Shown: positions 41,259 through 50,907, counted from the first letter of the stretch. The stretch is DNA of 64,000 nt from DASRDR01 sp963812945 [NCBI: uncultured Candidatus Rokubacteria bacterium] (GCA_963812945.1 CAWEXD010000008.1:620001-684000); one strand, 5' to 3'. Numbers and translations are program-made. The notes: generated from the sequence alone by a model not told the origin.

Positions 41259-43277
41259 TCAATCGTGCGGCGGCCCGGCGCCGCCGGCGATCGCCGTCCG
41301 GGCGGCGGCGGGCACCACGGCCGGGGCGCGGCGGCCCGCCGGCCACAGCGCGAGCGCACCGCCCAGGAGGATCACCACGCCTCCGAGCCAGATCCACGCG
41401 ACCATCGGGTGTACCTGCGCCTTGATCTGGGCCCACTGGCCCTCGCGATCGAAGCTGCCGAGGATCACGTAGAAGTCACGGAAGAATCCGTACCTCACGG
41501 CGACCGACGCGAAGGGGGAGTTCGACCCGGGGTAGAGCCGCTGCCCCGGCTGGAGCGTTCCCACGGGCCGGCCGGCGTCGCTCACCTCGAGATGGGACTG
41601 GATCAGGAGGTGCGTGGGCTGCTCCAGAGCGGAGAGCCGGGTGAACCGCACGGCATACCGTCCGAGCTCGAGCGTCTCGCCGCGCTGGAGGGTGGCCTCG
41701 TGCTCGAGCTTGCCCACCGTCGACGTCGCGACGCCGATGGCGACGAGGACCACCCCCAGGTGCACCACGAGCCCGCCGTAGCGCCGGTGGTTCTGCGCGA
41801 GGAGCCGCGCGAGGGCCGTGGGCAGGGGCTCGCCGGTCGCGCGACGGCGTCCCCGCGCCCCACGCCAGAGCTCGCCCAGCACGATCGCGGCGACGAAGTA
41901 GGGCAGGGTGTAGCCGAGGCCCACGAGCCCGAGCGGCAGATCGCCGACGAGCCACGTGAGGAGGCTCGCGCCGAGGGCCACCGCCGCCGGCCCGCGGAGG
42001 AGGCGCCCCAGGACGGCCCACGAGCCGCGCCGCCAGGGGACGAGCGGCCCCGCCCCCATGAGGAGCATCGTCACGATCAGGATCGGCGCGCTCACCCAGT
42101 TGAAGTAGGGCGTGCCGACCGAGACCTTCGCGCCCGTCACGGCTTCGGCGAAGAGCGGGAAGATCGTGCCGATGAACACGGTGAAGCAGAAGGCGACCAG
42201 GAGCACGTTGTTCACGAGGAACACCGACTCGCGCGAGAGGAGCGCGTCGAGCTCGGCACGCTCGCCGAGCCGGTCCCAGCGCCAGACCAGGAGTCCGAGC
42301 GAGGTCAGGAGGATCACGGCGAGGTACGCGAGGAGGAATGGGCCGATGGCGCCGCTCGCGAACGCGTGAACCGACGAGATCACGCCGCTCCGGGTGAGGA
42401 AGGTCCCGAAGATCGTCAGCGCGAAGGTGAGCGTGACCAGGGTCAGGTTCCAGATCTTCAGCATCGGCCGACGTTCCTGGACCATGACCGAGTGCACGAA
42501 CGCCGTGCCCATGAGCCAGGGCATGAACGAGGCGTTCTCCACCGGATCCCACGCCCAGTAGCCGCCCCAGCCGAGCGTCCGATAGGACCACCACCCGCCG
42601 TAGAGGACCCCCGAGGTGAGGAAGAGCCAGGCGGTGAGGGTCCATCTCCGCGTGAGCGTGAGCCACGCGCCGTCGAGCCGCCCGGCCAGGAGCGCCGCCA
42701 TCGCGAAGGCGAAGGGCACGACGAAGCCGACGTAGCCCGTGTAGAGCAGGAGCGGGTGCACGAGCATGTCGGTGACCTCGAGGAGGGGATTGAGCCCCCG
42801 GCCCTCGAGCGCGGGCTGGGGCAGCCGCTCGAACGGGCTCGCAACCGCCGTCATCATGACGAGGAAGACGCCGGAAACCACGAACAGCACCGCGAGGGCG
42901 TACCCCGAGAGCTCGCGCCGGAGCGCGGCCGCGCGGCGCGCGACCAGGAGAACGAACAGGGCCTGCAGCCACTCCCACAGGAGGATCGAGCCCTCCAGCG
43001 CGCCCCAGAGGCCGGCGATCCGGTAGCGCAGGGGACTCGTGGAGACGCTCGTGTTGGCGACGTACCGCACGCTGAAGTCGCTCGTGACGAGGAGGTACTC
43101 GAGGGCGACGACGGCGAGCGTCACCAGGGCGAACTGCGCCCCCGCGGCCCGGCGGGCCGTCCCGAGCCAGCCGGGGGCGGCTGTCCGGCTCGCGCGGACG
43201 CCGGCGACCGCGCCGGCGACGGCGATGAGCAGGGCGGCGAAGAGGGCTGCGGCGCCGAGCTCGGGGATGACGGTCAT
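41259..43277 (-). CDS. ccmF: Cytochrome c heme lyase subunit CcmF
   Basis: 672 aa multi-spanning membrane protein. The heme-handling tryptophan-rich motif GWGGYWAWDPVENASFMPWL is complete, as are LWGALEGSILLWEW near the N terminus and conserved membrane His residues. CcmF with CcmH ligates heme from holo-CcmE to apocytochrome c in the periplasm. The stop-start overlap with ccmI (4 bp) shows coupled translation. Confidence 0.95.
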   Translation of the reverse strand: MTVIPELGAAALFAALLIAVAGAVAGVRASRTAAPGWLGTARRAAGAQFALVTLAVVALEYLLVTSDFSVRYVANTSVSTSPLRYRIAGLWGALEGSILLWEWLQALFVLLVARRAAALRRELSGYALAVLFVVSGVFLVMMTAVASPFERLPQPALEGRGLNPLLEVTDMLVHPLLLYTGYVGFVVPFAFAMAALLAGRLDGAWLTLTRRWTLTAWLFLTSGVLYGGWWSYRTLGWGGYWAWDPVENASFMPWLMGTAFVHSVMVQERRPMLKIWNLTLVTLTFALTIFGTFLTRSGVISSVHAFASGAIGPFLLAYLAVILLTSLGLLVWRWDRLGERAELDALLSRESVFLVNNVLLVAFCFTVFIGTIFPLFAEAVTGAKVSVGTPYFNWVSAPILIVTMLLMGAGPLVPWRRGSWAVLGRLLRGPAAVALGASLLTWLVGDLPLGLVGLGYTLPYFVAAIVLGELWRGARGRRRATGEPLPTALARLLAQNHRRYGGLVVHLGVVLVAIGVATSTVGKLEHEATLQRGETLELGRYAVRFTRLSALEQPTHLLIQSHLEVSDAGRPVGTLQPGQRLYPGSNSPFASVAVRYGFFRDFYVILGSFDREGQWAQIKAQVHPMVAWIWLGGVVILLGGALALWPAGRRAPAVVPAAARTAIAGGAGPPHD

Positions 43278-44245
43278 GGCTTCTTGACCGGGGGGCCGCC
43301 CGGTCCGGGCGGGGGCGCCGGGACGCTCGGTGCGGCCTGCTTCGGCGCCGCCGCCAGCCGGGCCTTCGCCTGGCGGATCCGCTCCCGGGCCCGGTCGCGA
43401 TCGGGACCCGCCGGGGAAACGCGGACGAAGTGCTCGAGAGTGGCCAGGGTGCCCGCGTGATCCTGCCGGGCTTCCAGCACACCCGCCTTGTCCCAGAGGG
43501 CGTGGGCGTAGTCGGGGTCGATCGCGAGGGCCCGGTCGAAGGCCTCGAGCGCGTCGGCGTGATGGCCGGCGATCGCGAGGATCACCCCGAGATGCGTGAT
43601 GGCGTTGACGTTCTGCGGCTGGCGCTTGAGAACGGCGGTGTAGGCGGCGATCGCTTCCTGATAGCGGCCCGCGTCCAGGCTCGCGTGCGCGGCCTGGAGC
43701 ATCCCTTCGAGCATCTCCTTCGAGAGCGGCCGGGGCGCGCCGCCCGCGGCGGGTCCCGGGAGCGCGGGGGAAGCCGGCCCGGGCATGGCGGCCGTCGTGT
43801 CGGGCTCGGGCGGCGTCGGCACCGAGTAGCTCGAGACGAGGAGGCCCAGGATGACGCCGAAGACGAGGAGGCCGGCGCCCATCGCTCCGAGGGCGACCGG
43901 CTGGCGCGTCCAGGGAATCGGCGCGGCCGGCGTAGGGACGGGCGCAGCGCGGCGCGCGGGAGCGGTGGTGGGCCCGAGCGCGTCGAGGCGGCGGAGGACG
44001 GCGACGGCCTGAGCCTCGTAGCGGGCCCGGAGATCCTGGTAGTCGTCCTCGTCGACGTGACCCGCTTGCCGGTCGAGCTCGAGCTCTCTCAGCGCTCGGA
44101 GCGCGGTGACCTTCTCCGTCTCGAGCCCGGCGCGCTCGTCGTCGAGCGGTGCTGGGGTCAGGGAGGACCCGCGGCGGAAGACGGGCCAGATGGCGAAGAC
44201 GAGCGCCGGCACCGCGAGCCCGAGGGTCAGGAGGACGATCGTCAC
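43274..44245 (-). CDS. ccmI: CcmI-like cytochrome c biogenesis protein with TPR domain
   Basis: 323 aa. Two hydrophobic segments (near residues 3-20 and 123-140) frame the typical ERAGLETEKVTALRALRELELDRQAGHVDEDDY block of CcmI/CycH. The periplasmic part has TPR repeats (about 190-290). A Pro/Gly-rich tail ends it. CcmI presents apocytochrome c to the heme ligase. A 34-bp gap separates it from ccmH. Confidence 0.85.
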   Translation of the reverse strand: MTIVLLTLGLAVPALVFAIWPVFRRGSSLTPAPLDDERAGLETEKVTALRALRELELDRQAGHVDEDDYQDLRARYEAQAVAVLRRLDALGPTTAPARRAAPVPTPAAPIPWTRQPVALGAMGAGLLVFGVILGLLVSSYSVPTPPEPDTTAAMPGPASPALPGPAAGGAPRPLSKEMLEGMLQAAHASLDAGRYQEAIAAYTAVLKRQPQNVNAITHLGVILAIAGHHADALEAFDRALAIDPDYAHALWDKAGVLEARQDHAGTLATLEHFVRVSPAGPDRDRARERIRQAKARLAAAPKQAAPSVPAPPPGPGGPPVKKP

Positions 44246-44279
44246 TCCGGCGTCATCCTGTCGTCATCAGGGCGTCCCG

Positions 44280-44762
44280 CTAGTCGCCGAGGCGCTCGAG
44301 CTCGGCGGCGATCCGCTCCCGGTCTCGCGGGCCCACGCTGGGCACCGCGCCCGGGTCCGGCGTGGCCGGCCGGCGCCGCCAGCGGCGGGCGAGGCTCAGG
44401 ACCAGGACGAGGCCGCCGGCGACCGCGGCGAACGGGGCCAGCCACAGAACGATGTTCAGGCCGCGCGCCGGCGGCGCCAGCAGGACCCACTCGCCGTAGC
44501 GCTGGACGAAGTACGTCTCGACCTGCGCAGGCGTATCACCGGCGGCCAGGCGCTCGCGGATCAGGTCGCGCATCTGGCGCGCCATGTCGGAGGGAGAGTC
44601 CGCGACGGACAGGTTCTGGCACACGACGCAGCGGAGCTGGCTCGCGATCGCTTGGACCTCGGTCTCGCTGACCGTGACGGGTGCCGTCGCCGCCCCCGTG
44701 GGGCTGGCGAGCGCGGACACGGCGAGGAGGGACACGGCCAGGCGTCGCGCGAAGCCGTTCAC
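44280..44762 (-). CDS. ccmH: Cytochrome c maturation thiol oxidoreductase CcmH
   Basis: 160 aa from GTG at 44762, overlapping the ccmG stop (GTGA). A signal peptide is followed by the redox motif LRCVVCQNLSVADS (Cys45, Cys48), FVQRYGEWVLLAPP and one C-terminal membrane helix (VLWLAPFAAVAGGLVLVL), the full single-domain CcmH. It reduces apocytochrome cysteines or holds them for heme attachment. Confidence 0.95.
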   Translation of the reverse strand: MNGFARRLAVSLLAVSALASPTGAATAPVTVSETEVQAIASQLRCVVCQNLSVADSPSDMARQMRDLIRERLAAGDTPAQVETYFVQRYGEWVLLAPPARGLNIVLWLAPFAAVAGGLVLVLSLARRWRRRPATPDPGAVPSVGPRDRERIAAELERLGD

Positions 44763-45292
44763 GCCGGTGCCTCGGCAAGGAGCGGCTCGATGGATTCCCG
44801 GAAGACCGCGTCGGTGACGGCGCCGACGTGCTTCTTCCGGACCGCTCCCCGCCGGTCGATGATGAACGTCTCCGGCACCCCGTAGACGCCGTAGTCGATC
44901 GACACCTTGCCCGTGGGGTCCGCCGCGTTGGGAAAGGTCAGGCCGAAGCGCTGGATGAAGTCCCGCGAGGCCGGTTCCTTGTCCTGGATGGCGACACCGA
45001 GCACGACCACGCCCTGCTCCCGGAGCCGCCGCCACCCCGCCTCGAGGACCGGCGCCTCCTCGTAGCAGGCGGGATAGCACCACGACGCCCAGAAATTGAG
45101 GACCACGACCTTGCCGCGCTGCGCCTCCAGATTCACCGCCTTCCCGTCGAAGGTCGTCAGCGCGAAGGACGGAGCCGGCCGGCCGACGAGCGGCGACGGG
45201 ATCGCGCGCGGGTCGGTGCGAAAGCCGTAGGCGAGGAGCCCCACGACGGGGAGCGCGGCCAGGGGGATGAGCCAGCGGGCGCGGACCTTCAC
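44759..45292 (-). CDS. ccmG: CcmG/ResA-type thioredoxin-like protein with a CX3C site
   Basis: 177 aa. N-terminal membrane anchor, then a thioredoxin fold (APSFALTTFDGKAVNLEAQRGKVVVLNFWASWC, split here at the active site). The active site reads WCYPACYEEAP: Cys72 and Cys76 are separated by three residues instead of the usual two. The rest (VVLGVAIQDKE, GVPETFIIDRRG) is typical of CcmG/DsbE, which reduces CcmH or apocytochrome. Translationally coupled to ccmE and ccmH by 4-bp overlaps. Confidence 0.92.
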   Translation of the reverse strand: MKVRARWLIPLAALPVVGLLAYGFRTDPRAIPSPLVGRPAPSFALTTFDGKAVNLEAQRGKVVVLNFWASWCYPACYEEAPVLEAGWRRLREQGVVVLGVAIQDKEPASRDFIQRFGLTFPNAADPTGKVSIDYGVYGVPETFIIDRRGAVRKKHVGAVTDAVFRESIEPLLAEAPA

Positions 45293-45759
45293 CGGGGCGT
45301 GCCGCTGCCTCCCGAGGCGCTCCCCGCGGGCCGGAGCGTGCGGAGCAGCTCCTCGTGACGGGGCATAGTCCCGTCGGGAGCCCGGTATTCCTCGGAGTGC
45401 TTGGCCATGATCATGCTGGCCTGGAAGGTGCCGTCGGCTCCCAGCGTCCCCTCCACGACCGCGCCGCGTCCCTCGGCGAAGAGGTCCGGGGGGATGCCGC
45501 GGTGATAGACGGGGACCGAGGCCCGGCCGTCCGTCAGGAGGAAACGCTGCTCACGCGCCGCCGTGTCCAGCTTGAGCGAGCCCTGGACGACCATGCCGCC
45601 GAGACGATAGGCCCGCCCGGCTGGGCGGTCCTGCGCCATGAGCTCGGACGGGGTGACGAAGTAGACGACCGACTGGCGGACGCCGGTCATGACGAGCGCC
45701 CCCAGCGCGAGCACGATGACGGCCGCCCCCAGGAGGATGCGGCGGCGCCGCCGGGTCAC
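45289..45759 (-). CDS. ccmE: Heme chaperone CcmE
   Basis: 156 aa from GTG at 45759, overlapping the ccmD stop (GTGA). One N-terminal membrane helix precedes the beta-barrel domain. The heme-binding His121 with Tyr125 (MAKHSEEY, HxxxY) is intact. A flexible Gly/Ser tail follows. CcmE receives heme from CcmC/CcmD and delivers it to CcmF. Confidence 0.95.
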   Translation of the reverse strand: MTRRRRRILLGAAVIVLALGALVMTGVRQSVVYFVTPSELMAQDRPAGRAYRLGGMVVQGSLKLDTAAREQRFLLTDGRASVPVYHRGIPPDLFAEGRGAVVEGTLGADGTFQASMIMAKHSEEYRAPDGTMPRHEELLRTLRPAGSASGGSGTPR

Positions 45760-45893
45760 GCCGGCCGCCCGGCGGGACGGTCGCCCATCCCGCGCTCGAG
45801 CTCCCGGATCCCGCGCTCGACGCGCCACCAGTAGGTGAGCAGCACGCCGAACACCAGCCCGTACGCGGCCAGCACGAACGGCCAGTGGTTCAC
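45756..45893 (-). CDS. ccmD: Small heme exporter subunit CcmD
   Basis: 45 aa from GTG at 45893. One membrane helix (WPFVLAAYGLVFGVLLTYWWRV) with a charged C terminus is the classic CcmD layout: hydrophobic helix, then ERGIRELER. The frame is open further upstream to 46007, but that adds unlikely residues. In the usual operon it follows ccmC, which here lies 10 kb away. Confidence 0.75.
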   Translation of the reverse strand: MNHWPFVLAAYGLVFGVLLTYWWRVERGIRELERGMGDRPAGRPA

Positions 45894-45925
45894 CGGGTGA
45901 GGCTCGCTGCGCACGGCGTGTGACG

Positions 45926-45950
45926 GACGGCCTTCGGCCCGTGGCGGCCT
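45926..45950. repeat. 25-bp repeat shared with 56584-56608, upstream of ccmD
   Basis: Bases 45926-45950 match 56584-56608 at 24 of 25 positions. The core GGCCTTCGGCC is a stable hairpin-like palindrome. One copy lies 33 bp upstream of ccmD, the other between ccmB and ccmC, 14 bp upstream of ccmC. Both face the same strand as the ccm genes, so it may be a shared intercistronic element. Confidence 0.6.
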
Positions 45951-46002
45951 GTGCGGCGCATGGTCCGTAGTATACCCGCGGGCCCCTGAGGCTCGCTCCG
46001 CG

Positions 46003-46008
46003 TACAAT
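46003..46008 (+). promoter_or_regulatory. -10 element for glgB
   Basis: TACAAT six bases before the ATG at 46015, which would put the transcription start at the start codon itself. The -35 region at the usual distance is poor. Confidence 0.4.
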
Positions 46009-46014
46009 CAGCTC

Positions 46015-48288
46015 ATGAGCCCCGCGGGCGCCCGGCGCGGCAGTGGCCCCGTGAGCCCCTCGACGGCCCGCGGTTCGCTGCCGGCCCCGGACGTGGAGGC
46101 CCTGGTAGGGGGCCGTCATGCGGATCCGTTCTCAGTGCTGGGACCGCACGTCTGCCGTGAGGGAGGCGCCACGGCGCTCGCAATCCGCGCCTTTCTCCCG
46201 AGGGCGGCTGCCGTGGAGGTCCGCTCCCAGGAGCCCGGCGTCGGCCCGCGGGAGATGGAGCGTCTGCACCCGGACGGTCTCTTCGAAGCGATCTTTCCCG
46301 AGCGGGCGGCGCCCTTCCGCTACCGCCTGGCCGTCACCGAAGCGCCGGGGCGCGTGCGCGAGATCGAGGATCCCTACCGGTTCCCGTCGACGCTCTCGGA
46401 CTTCGACCGGCTCCTCCTCGGCGAAGGGACGCACCACCAGGCGTACGAGAAGCTGGGCGCCCACCTCCAGCAGGTCGACGGCGTGGCCGGCGTGGTGTTC
46501 GCCGTGTGGGCGCCGAACGCCCGCCGGGTGAGCGTCGTCGGCGACTGGAACGGCTGGGACGGCCGGTGTCACCCGATGCGACTCCATCCGGGCCACGGCA
46601 TCTGGGAGCTGTTCGTCCCGGACCTGGGGGAGGGGGCCCGCTACAAGTTCGAGATCCTCGGGCGGGACGCGGAGCTGCTCGCGCTGAAGGCGGATCCCTA
46701 CGCCGTCGGCTTCGAGGTGGAGGAGCCGCGCACCGCATCGGTCGTCGTCTCGCTCGACGGGCACACCTGGGGGGACGGGGCGTGGATGGCCGAGCGGGCG
46801 CGACGGAACGCCCTCGACGCGCCCGTGTCCATCTACGAGGTCCACCTGGGCTCGTGGCGGCGGGTTCCGGAAGAGGGCAACCGCTTCCTGACCTACGCGG
46901 AGCTGGGCGCGGCGCTGGGGGACTACGTCGACGACCTGGGCTTCACGCACGTCGAGCTCCTGCCGATCGGCGAGCACCCGTTCTACGGGTCCTGGGGATA
47001 CCAGCAGATCGGCGCCTTCGCGCCGACCCGGCGCTACGGGACGGCGAAGGACTTCATGGCGTTTGTCGACGCGCTCCATCGGCGTGGGATCGGCGTGCTC
47101 CTCGACTGGGTGCCGGCTCACTTCCCGCGCGACCCGCACGGGCTCGTCTACTTCGACGGCACCCACCTCTACGAGCACGCGGACCCACGGCGCGGGGAGC
47201 AGGCCGACTGGGGTACCCTGGTCTTCAACTACGGCCGCAACGAGGTCGCCAACTACCTGATCGGCAACGCCCTCTACTGGCTCGGGCGCTACCACCTGGA
47301 CGGGCTCCGGGTCGACGCCGTCGCCTCGATGCTCTACCTCGACTACTCGAAGAAGCCGGGCCAGTGGCTGCCGAACCGTCACGGGGGACGAGAGAACCTC
47401 GAGGCGATCGCCTTCCTCCGGCGGTTCAACGAGGTGCTCTACCGGTATCACCCGGACGCGATGACCGTCGCGGAGGAATCGACGTCCTGGCCGATGGTCT
47501 CGCGCCCCAACTACGTGGGCGGGCTCGGGTTCGGGCTCAAGTGGAACATGGGGTGGATGCACGACGTGCTGGACTACGTGCGGCAGGACCCCGTCTACCG
47601 GAAGTACCACCAGAACAAGCTCACGTTCGGCCTGCTCTACGCCTGGCACGAGAACTTCGTGCTCCCGCTGTCCCACGACGAGATGGTGTACGGCAAGGGC
47701 TCGCTCTACGGCAAGATGCCGGGCGACGACTGGCAGCGGTTCGCCGGTCTCCGCGCCCTCTACGGCTTCATGTGGGGGCATCCCGGCAAGAAGCTCCTGT
47801 TCATGGGCGGCGAGTTCGGCCAGGGGCGGGAGTGGAACCACGACACGAGCCTCGACTGGCACCTCCTCGGGGCGGGGCCGTACCACCGCGGGCTCCAGGC
47901 CCTGGTCCGGGACCTGAACCGCCTCTACCGGGCCGAGCCGGCGCTCCACCAGGTCGACTTCGAGTCGGCCGGGTTCCAGTGGATGGACTGCTCGGACGCC
48001 GAGCAGAGCGTGGTCGCCTTCGTCCGGCGGGCGCGCGACCCGGGGAACTTCGTGCTGGTCGTGTGCAACTTCACGCCGGTGCCGCGCCACGGCTACCGCG
48101 TCGGCGTGCCCGCCGGCGGCCACTACCGGGAGCTCTTGAACACCGACGCCCACGTCTACGGCGGGAGCAACGTCGGGAACGCGGGCGGCGTGGAGGCGCA
48201 GGCCCGCCCGTGGACCGGGCAGCCGTGGTCGGTGACGCTGACCCTCCCGCCGCTCGGCGTGCTGGTGCTCAAGCCGGGCGCGGCCTGA
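46015..48288 (+). CDS. glgB: 1,4-alpha-glucan branching enzyme
   Basis: 757 aa. N-terminal CBM48-type region ([23 protein letters not shown], broken here for length) then the GH13 barrel. Catalytic residues are visible: nucleophile Asp in [12 protein letters not shown], acid Glu in TVAEESTSW, and stabilising Asp in [12 protein letters not shown]. The C-terminal beta domain ends [10 protein letters not shown]. It adds alpha-1,6 branches to glycogen. It reads opposite to the flanking ccm genes. Degenerate copies of its last codons appear at 49250 and 53436. Confidence 0.95.
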   Translation: MSPAGARRGSGPVSPSTARGSLPAPDVEALVGGRHADPFSVLGPHVCREGGATALAIRAFLPRAAAVEVRSQEPGVGPREMERLHPDGLFEAIFPERAAPFRYRLAVTEAPGRVREIEDPYRFPSTLSDFDRLLLGEGTHHQAYEKLGAHLQQVDGVAGVVFAVWAPNARRVSVVGDWNGWDGRCHPMRLHPGHGIWELFVPDLGEGARYKFEILGRDAELLALKADPYAVGFEVEEPRTASVVVSLDGHTWGDGAWMAERARRNALDAPVSIYEVHLGSWRRVPEEGNRFLTYAELGAALGDYVDDLGFTHVELLPIGEHPFYGSWGYQQIGAFAPTRRYGTAKDFMAFVDALHRRGIGVLLDWVPAHFPRDPHGLVYFDGTHLYEHADPRRGEQADWGTLVFNYGRNEVANYLIGNALYWLGRYHLDGLRVDAVASMLYLDYSKKPGQWLPNRHGGRENLEAIAFLRRFNEVLYRYHPDAMTVAEESTSWPMVSRPNYVGGLGFGLKWNMGWMHDVLDYVRQDPVYRKYHQNKLTFGLLYAWHENFVLPLSHDEMVYGKGSLYGKMPGDDWQRFAGLRALYGFMWGHPGKKLLFMGGEFGQGREWNHDTSLDWHLLGAGPYHRGLQALVRDLNRLYRAEPALHQVDFESAGFQWMDCSDAEQSVVAFVRRARDPGNFVLVVCNFTPVPRHGYRVGVPAGGHYRELLNTDAHVYGGSNVGNAGGVEAQARPWTGQPWSVTLTLPPLGVLVLKPGAA

Positions 48289-48310
48289 TACTCGGGCCGT
48301 ACTGCCGGCC

Positions 48311-48382
48311 CGTCGCCCCGTTCGGCGGGCCGCTACCGCATCGTCGACTTCGTCCTGTCGAGCTTCGTGAGCTCGCGGATCA
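48311..48382 (+). pseudogene. glgC 5' fragment directly after glgB (junction copy A)
   Basis: A stretch matching glgC codons for [14 protein letters not shown], with one extra G that breaks the frame (GGCGGGCCGC against GGCGGCCGC in glgC), and lacking the preceding glgC start. The 22 bp just after the glgB stop resemble the glgC leader, but the -10 there is damaged (TGATACTC versus TGATATACTC). Non-functional remnant. Confidence 0.75.
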
Positions 48383-48410
48383 CCCCTTTCCCGCTCCCCG
48401 GTGTGGAGAG

Positions 48411-48436
48411 GGCGGTCGGGAGGGTCGCCGACCGCC
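48411..48436 (-). terminator. Hairpin downstream of the small secreted protein gene
   Basis: A perfect 9-bp stem (48411-48419 with 48428-48436) with an 8-base loop, six bases past the stop codon at 48442. There is no T-run, so it may stall or stabilise the RNA rather than act as a classical terminator. Confidence 0.4.
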
Positions 48437-48441
48437 GATCG

Positions 48442-48945
48442 CTACGGCGCTGGCGACTCCCGCTCGGGCGGAGCGCTCAAGACCGGGGTCAGGCCGAAAA
48501 AGAGGATCGTCTGCATCGTCTCCTGGTTGTAGAGCTCGACCGTCGGGACGACGGCGCAGCCCCTCCGGGGCGTCCGCGCCCCGACCGGCATCGCACAGGG
48601 GATGATGCCGACGCGGCCTCCGGGGACGGGGATGTCCTCAAAGCTCAGCTCCAGAAACGCCCCCTGCTTCGGCCCAAGCTCCACGGTCACTGCGCGTCCG
48701 ATCGGGTTGCCCATGCTGTCGTGGAACATCAGCTCGACCTGGCAGGGGCGGCCGTCATTGGGTACAGGTACTCCGGCGACATTGACCACATTGAGGCGGG
48801 CGGTCTGGCCCACGGCGAGATGGACCATCCCGAGACCGTCGTTAGGAATGGGGCTGCCCTCCGCCATGCCGGTCGGTAACGCGACCCCCCCCGCGATGAG
48901 CAGCGCGAGCAGCGTCGAGACTCCCCTTTGGCGCCCCTGTCTCAT
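48442..48945 (-). CDS. Small secreted protein, unknown
   Basis: 167 aa from ATG at 48945, with AAGGAG eight bases upstream. A signal peptide ([21 protein letters not shown]) precedes a mature part with even beta-strand pattern: [54 protein letters not shown] and three cysteines. It looks like an Ig-like secreted domain. No known family is assigned. It stands as cargo between junction copies A and B, opposite glgB. A TTGACA lies on the minus strand at 49109-49114, 164 bp upstream. Confidence 0.7.
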   Translation of the reverse strand: MRQGRQRGVSTLLALLIAGGVALPTGMAEGSPIPNDGLGMVHLAVGQTARLNVVNVAGVPVPNDGRPCQVELMFHDSMGNPIGRAVTVELGPKQGAFLELSFEDIPVPGGRVGIIPCAMPVGARTPRRGCAVVPTVELYNQETMQTILFFGLTPVLSAPPERESPAP

Positions 48946-49249
48946 GGCCGTGCTCCTTCCCTTGGCGGTTCTCCGCCGTCTGGGTGCCTCACCCATGAGG
49001 GACTGGGATCCCGTTTCTCGGTCCGGGGCAGCCGGCAGGCAAGGGCTCTGGTCCCGAGGCGACCGGCGACCGCGGCCGTTTCCGACAGTGCGCGGCGGCG
49101 CCGTGTCCTGTCAAGCGCGTGGGCGGTGCGTGGGCGGCGGCGAGGAGCTGGGGCGCTGCGGTGCCTGGAACCCGCGTCCTGGCGCGTGCCGGCGGCAGGT
49201 CTTTGGCCCGCGACTGGCGGAGGGTCCCTGTTGGTCCATCCGGCTGCGC

Positions 49250-49363
49250 AACGTCGGGAACGCGGGCGGCGTCACGGCGGAACCCCGCCCGTGGACCGGC
49301 CAGCCGTGGTCGGTGACGCTGATCCTCCCCGGCGTGCTGGTGCGGAAGCCCGGCGCGGCCTGA
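49250..49363 (+). pseudogene. glgB 3' fragment (junction copy B)
   Basis: Open in the glgB frame, ending with the same GlgB tail but altered: [17 protein letters not shown] and VLVRKPGAA, with two codons lost relative to glgB (LPGVLV for LPPLGVLV). The preceding glgB sequence is absent, so it cannot encode an enzyme. It continues directly into the glgC fragment at 49376. Confidence 0.85.
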
Positions 49364-49375
49364 CATGCTCCGCCC

Positions 49376-49600
49376 GTGCTGCCGGCACGCCACGCCGACG
49401 CCGGCGTAAGCGGATCCCCACGATCCCGCGGGACCGCGTTCTCGCGATGATCCTGGCCGGAGGGAAGGGGACGCGCCTCGAGCCCCTGACGCGCGAGCGC
49501 AGCCAGCCCTCCGTCCCGTTCGGCGGCCGCTACCGCATCGTCGACTTCGTCCCGTCGACTTCGTGAACTCGCGGATCCTGTCCCTCTACGTCCTCGCTCT
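49376..49600 (+). pseudogene. glgC 5' fragment (junction copy B)
   Basis: Bases 49416-49552 match the functional glgC (53567-53703) at about 134 of 137 positions by my count. The [22 protein letters not shown] segment replaces a conserved Lys with Gln, and a deletion near 49552 shifts the frame to a stop at 49564. The start region (49376-49415) is degenerate and includes an in-frame stop-prone stretch. The -10 of glgC is destroyed here (TGACATGCTC). Confidence 0.85.
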
Positions 49601-49614
49601 ACGTCCTCAACGGC

Positions 49615-49984
49615 TCAGCGCGCGTCCAGGCATGCCAGCGTGACGCGGGTGTTGTTCGCCGCACCCTCGATGCATGCCGTGGCGCGGTAGTTGTCCTTGG
49701 CACCCTCCACGACGAAGTGGCAGTAGGGTGCGAGGCACCCGCCGGCCCCCGGGCAGCCGGCGGAGAGGAAAGTGCCGCGTGCACCGGGTGTGAGGGTGAA
49801 CGACGCGGACAGGAACAAGACGGCCGTCTGGGAGGCGAAGTCGAGGTCGTACAGCTCGACGGCGACGTCGACTCCGCTAGCCTTCTGGCCCGCGTAGAGG
49901 ATGGTGCAGGTCAGCCGGACGTCGTCACCGGCGCTTCGCGGAGACGCGGAACACGCTCGAGACACCCGTCGGGATCATCGTCAT
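49615..49984 (-). pseudogene. Small beta-rich protein gene with a 5' frameshift
   Basis: A strong ribosome binding site (GAGGAGGAG) precedes ATG at 49984, but that frame stops after 19 codons (TGA near 49925). The body, open from GTG 49965 to the stop at 49615 (116 aa), lies one base out: DDVRLTCTILYAGQKASG, AVELYDLDFASQTAVLF and four or five cysteines. A single indel around 49925-49965 would join them. The mature part resembles the neighbouring small secreted proteins in style (beta-rich, Cys pairs) but has no clear signal peptide. Confidence 0.55.
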
Positions 49985-50190
49985 GACGCTCCTCCTCTTT
50001 CGGTTGCCATCCTCTTCGGCTGCCGTGTCGTGGCATCGCGCGTGGATAGAGGTGCTCACTGGACCTGGTCACCGGTGCCCGAACGTAGCGCCGGGGCCGG
50101 GGCGAGTCAATCACGCGAGGATCAGTAGTGCGGTCCCGGCGCTCGGTGATCTGGCCGAGGGCAACAGGCGATGACGGCTCGAGTGGGTCG

Positions 50191-50907
50191 CTATGCTGGA
50201 CGGGCGGCGACCGCGGCCCCGACGCGCTCGACGCCGGCGAATGAGCTCAGCGTGAGCCAGGCCGGGAAGGCGCGGACGAGCGACGGCGGCCCATCGAGCC
50301 GGATCAGGCCAGCACGGACGGTCTCGGCCAGCCGCAGGTCACCCATCCAGACCCGTGTCAGAGCCTGGAGGTCGGCGCTGACCACGATGTCGACCGGAAA
50401 ACCGGGGTCCTTGAGGCAGAGGTCGACCTCCCGCCGCTCGAGCACGAGCCACCACGTTCTCGGGCAACGCATGGTCGCCGGCACCCCGCGGAAGTCGAAG
50501 CGCACGACGACCCGCTCCGAGGGCAGCGCCTCCAGGTTCACACGCCGGTGGATGTCCCACATGAGCAGGCCCGCGTCCAGGTCACCCCGGTCGACCTGTG
50601 CCCGGGCCCACCGCTGGCCCCACTCGCCGAGGCACTCGATGAGCGGCCGCAACTCCTCACCCGCTGCGGTGAGGTGGTATTCGCGCCCGCGGCCACGCGG
50701 CTTGGCCACGCTCCGCACGATGCCGGCGTCCTCGAGCTGCTCGAGGCGTCCGGCGAGGAGCGTGCGCGACATCAAGGGCACACCCCGGTGGAGGTGACTG
50801 AAGCTGCGGCTCCCGCAGAGCAGCTCGCGCAGGACGAGCGGGGTCCATCGCTCGGCGACGATCTCGGCCGCCTTGGCAACGGGGCAGAACTGGCCGTATC
50901 CCTTCAT
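50191..50907 (-). CDS. HxlR-family transcriptional regulator with a C-terminal SCP2-like domain
   Basis: 238 aa. The winged helix (residues about 8-100) is HxlR-type with CPVAKAAEIVAERWTPLVLRELL and GVPLMSRTLLAGRLEQLEDAGIV. The remaining 120 aa resemble an SCP2 sterol-carrier-like fold (VVVRFDFRGVPATMRC), a known arrangement in which the second domain may sense a ligand. It is divergent from the FAD oxidase at 51011, which it probably regulates. Candidate minus promoter: TTGCGA (50945-50940) and TACTCT (50922-50917), 17-bp spacer. Confidence 0.8.
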   Translation of the reverse strand: MKGYGQFCPVAKAAEIVAERWTPLVLRELLCGSRSFSHLHRGVPLMSRTLLAGRLEQLEDAGIVRSVAKPRGRGREYHLTAAGEELRPLIECLGEWGQRWARAQVDRGDLDAGLLMWDIHRRVNLEALPSERVVVRFDFRGVPATMRCPRTWWLVLERREVDLCLKDPGFPVDIVVSADLQALTRVWMGDLRLAETVRAGLIRLDGPPSLVRAFPAWLTLSSFAGVERVGAAVAARPA

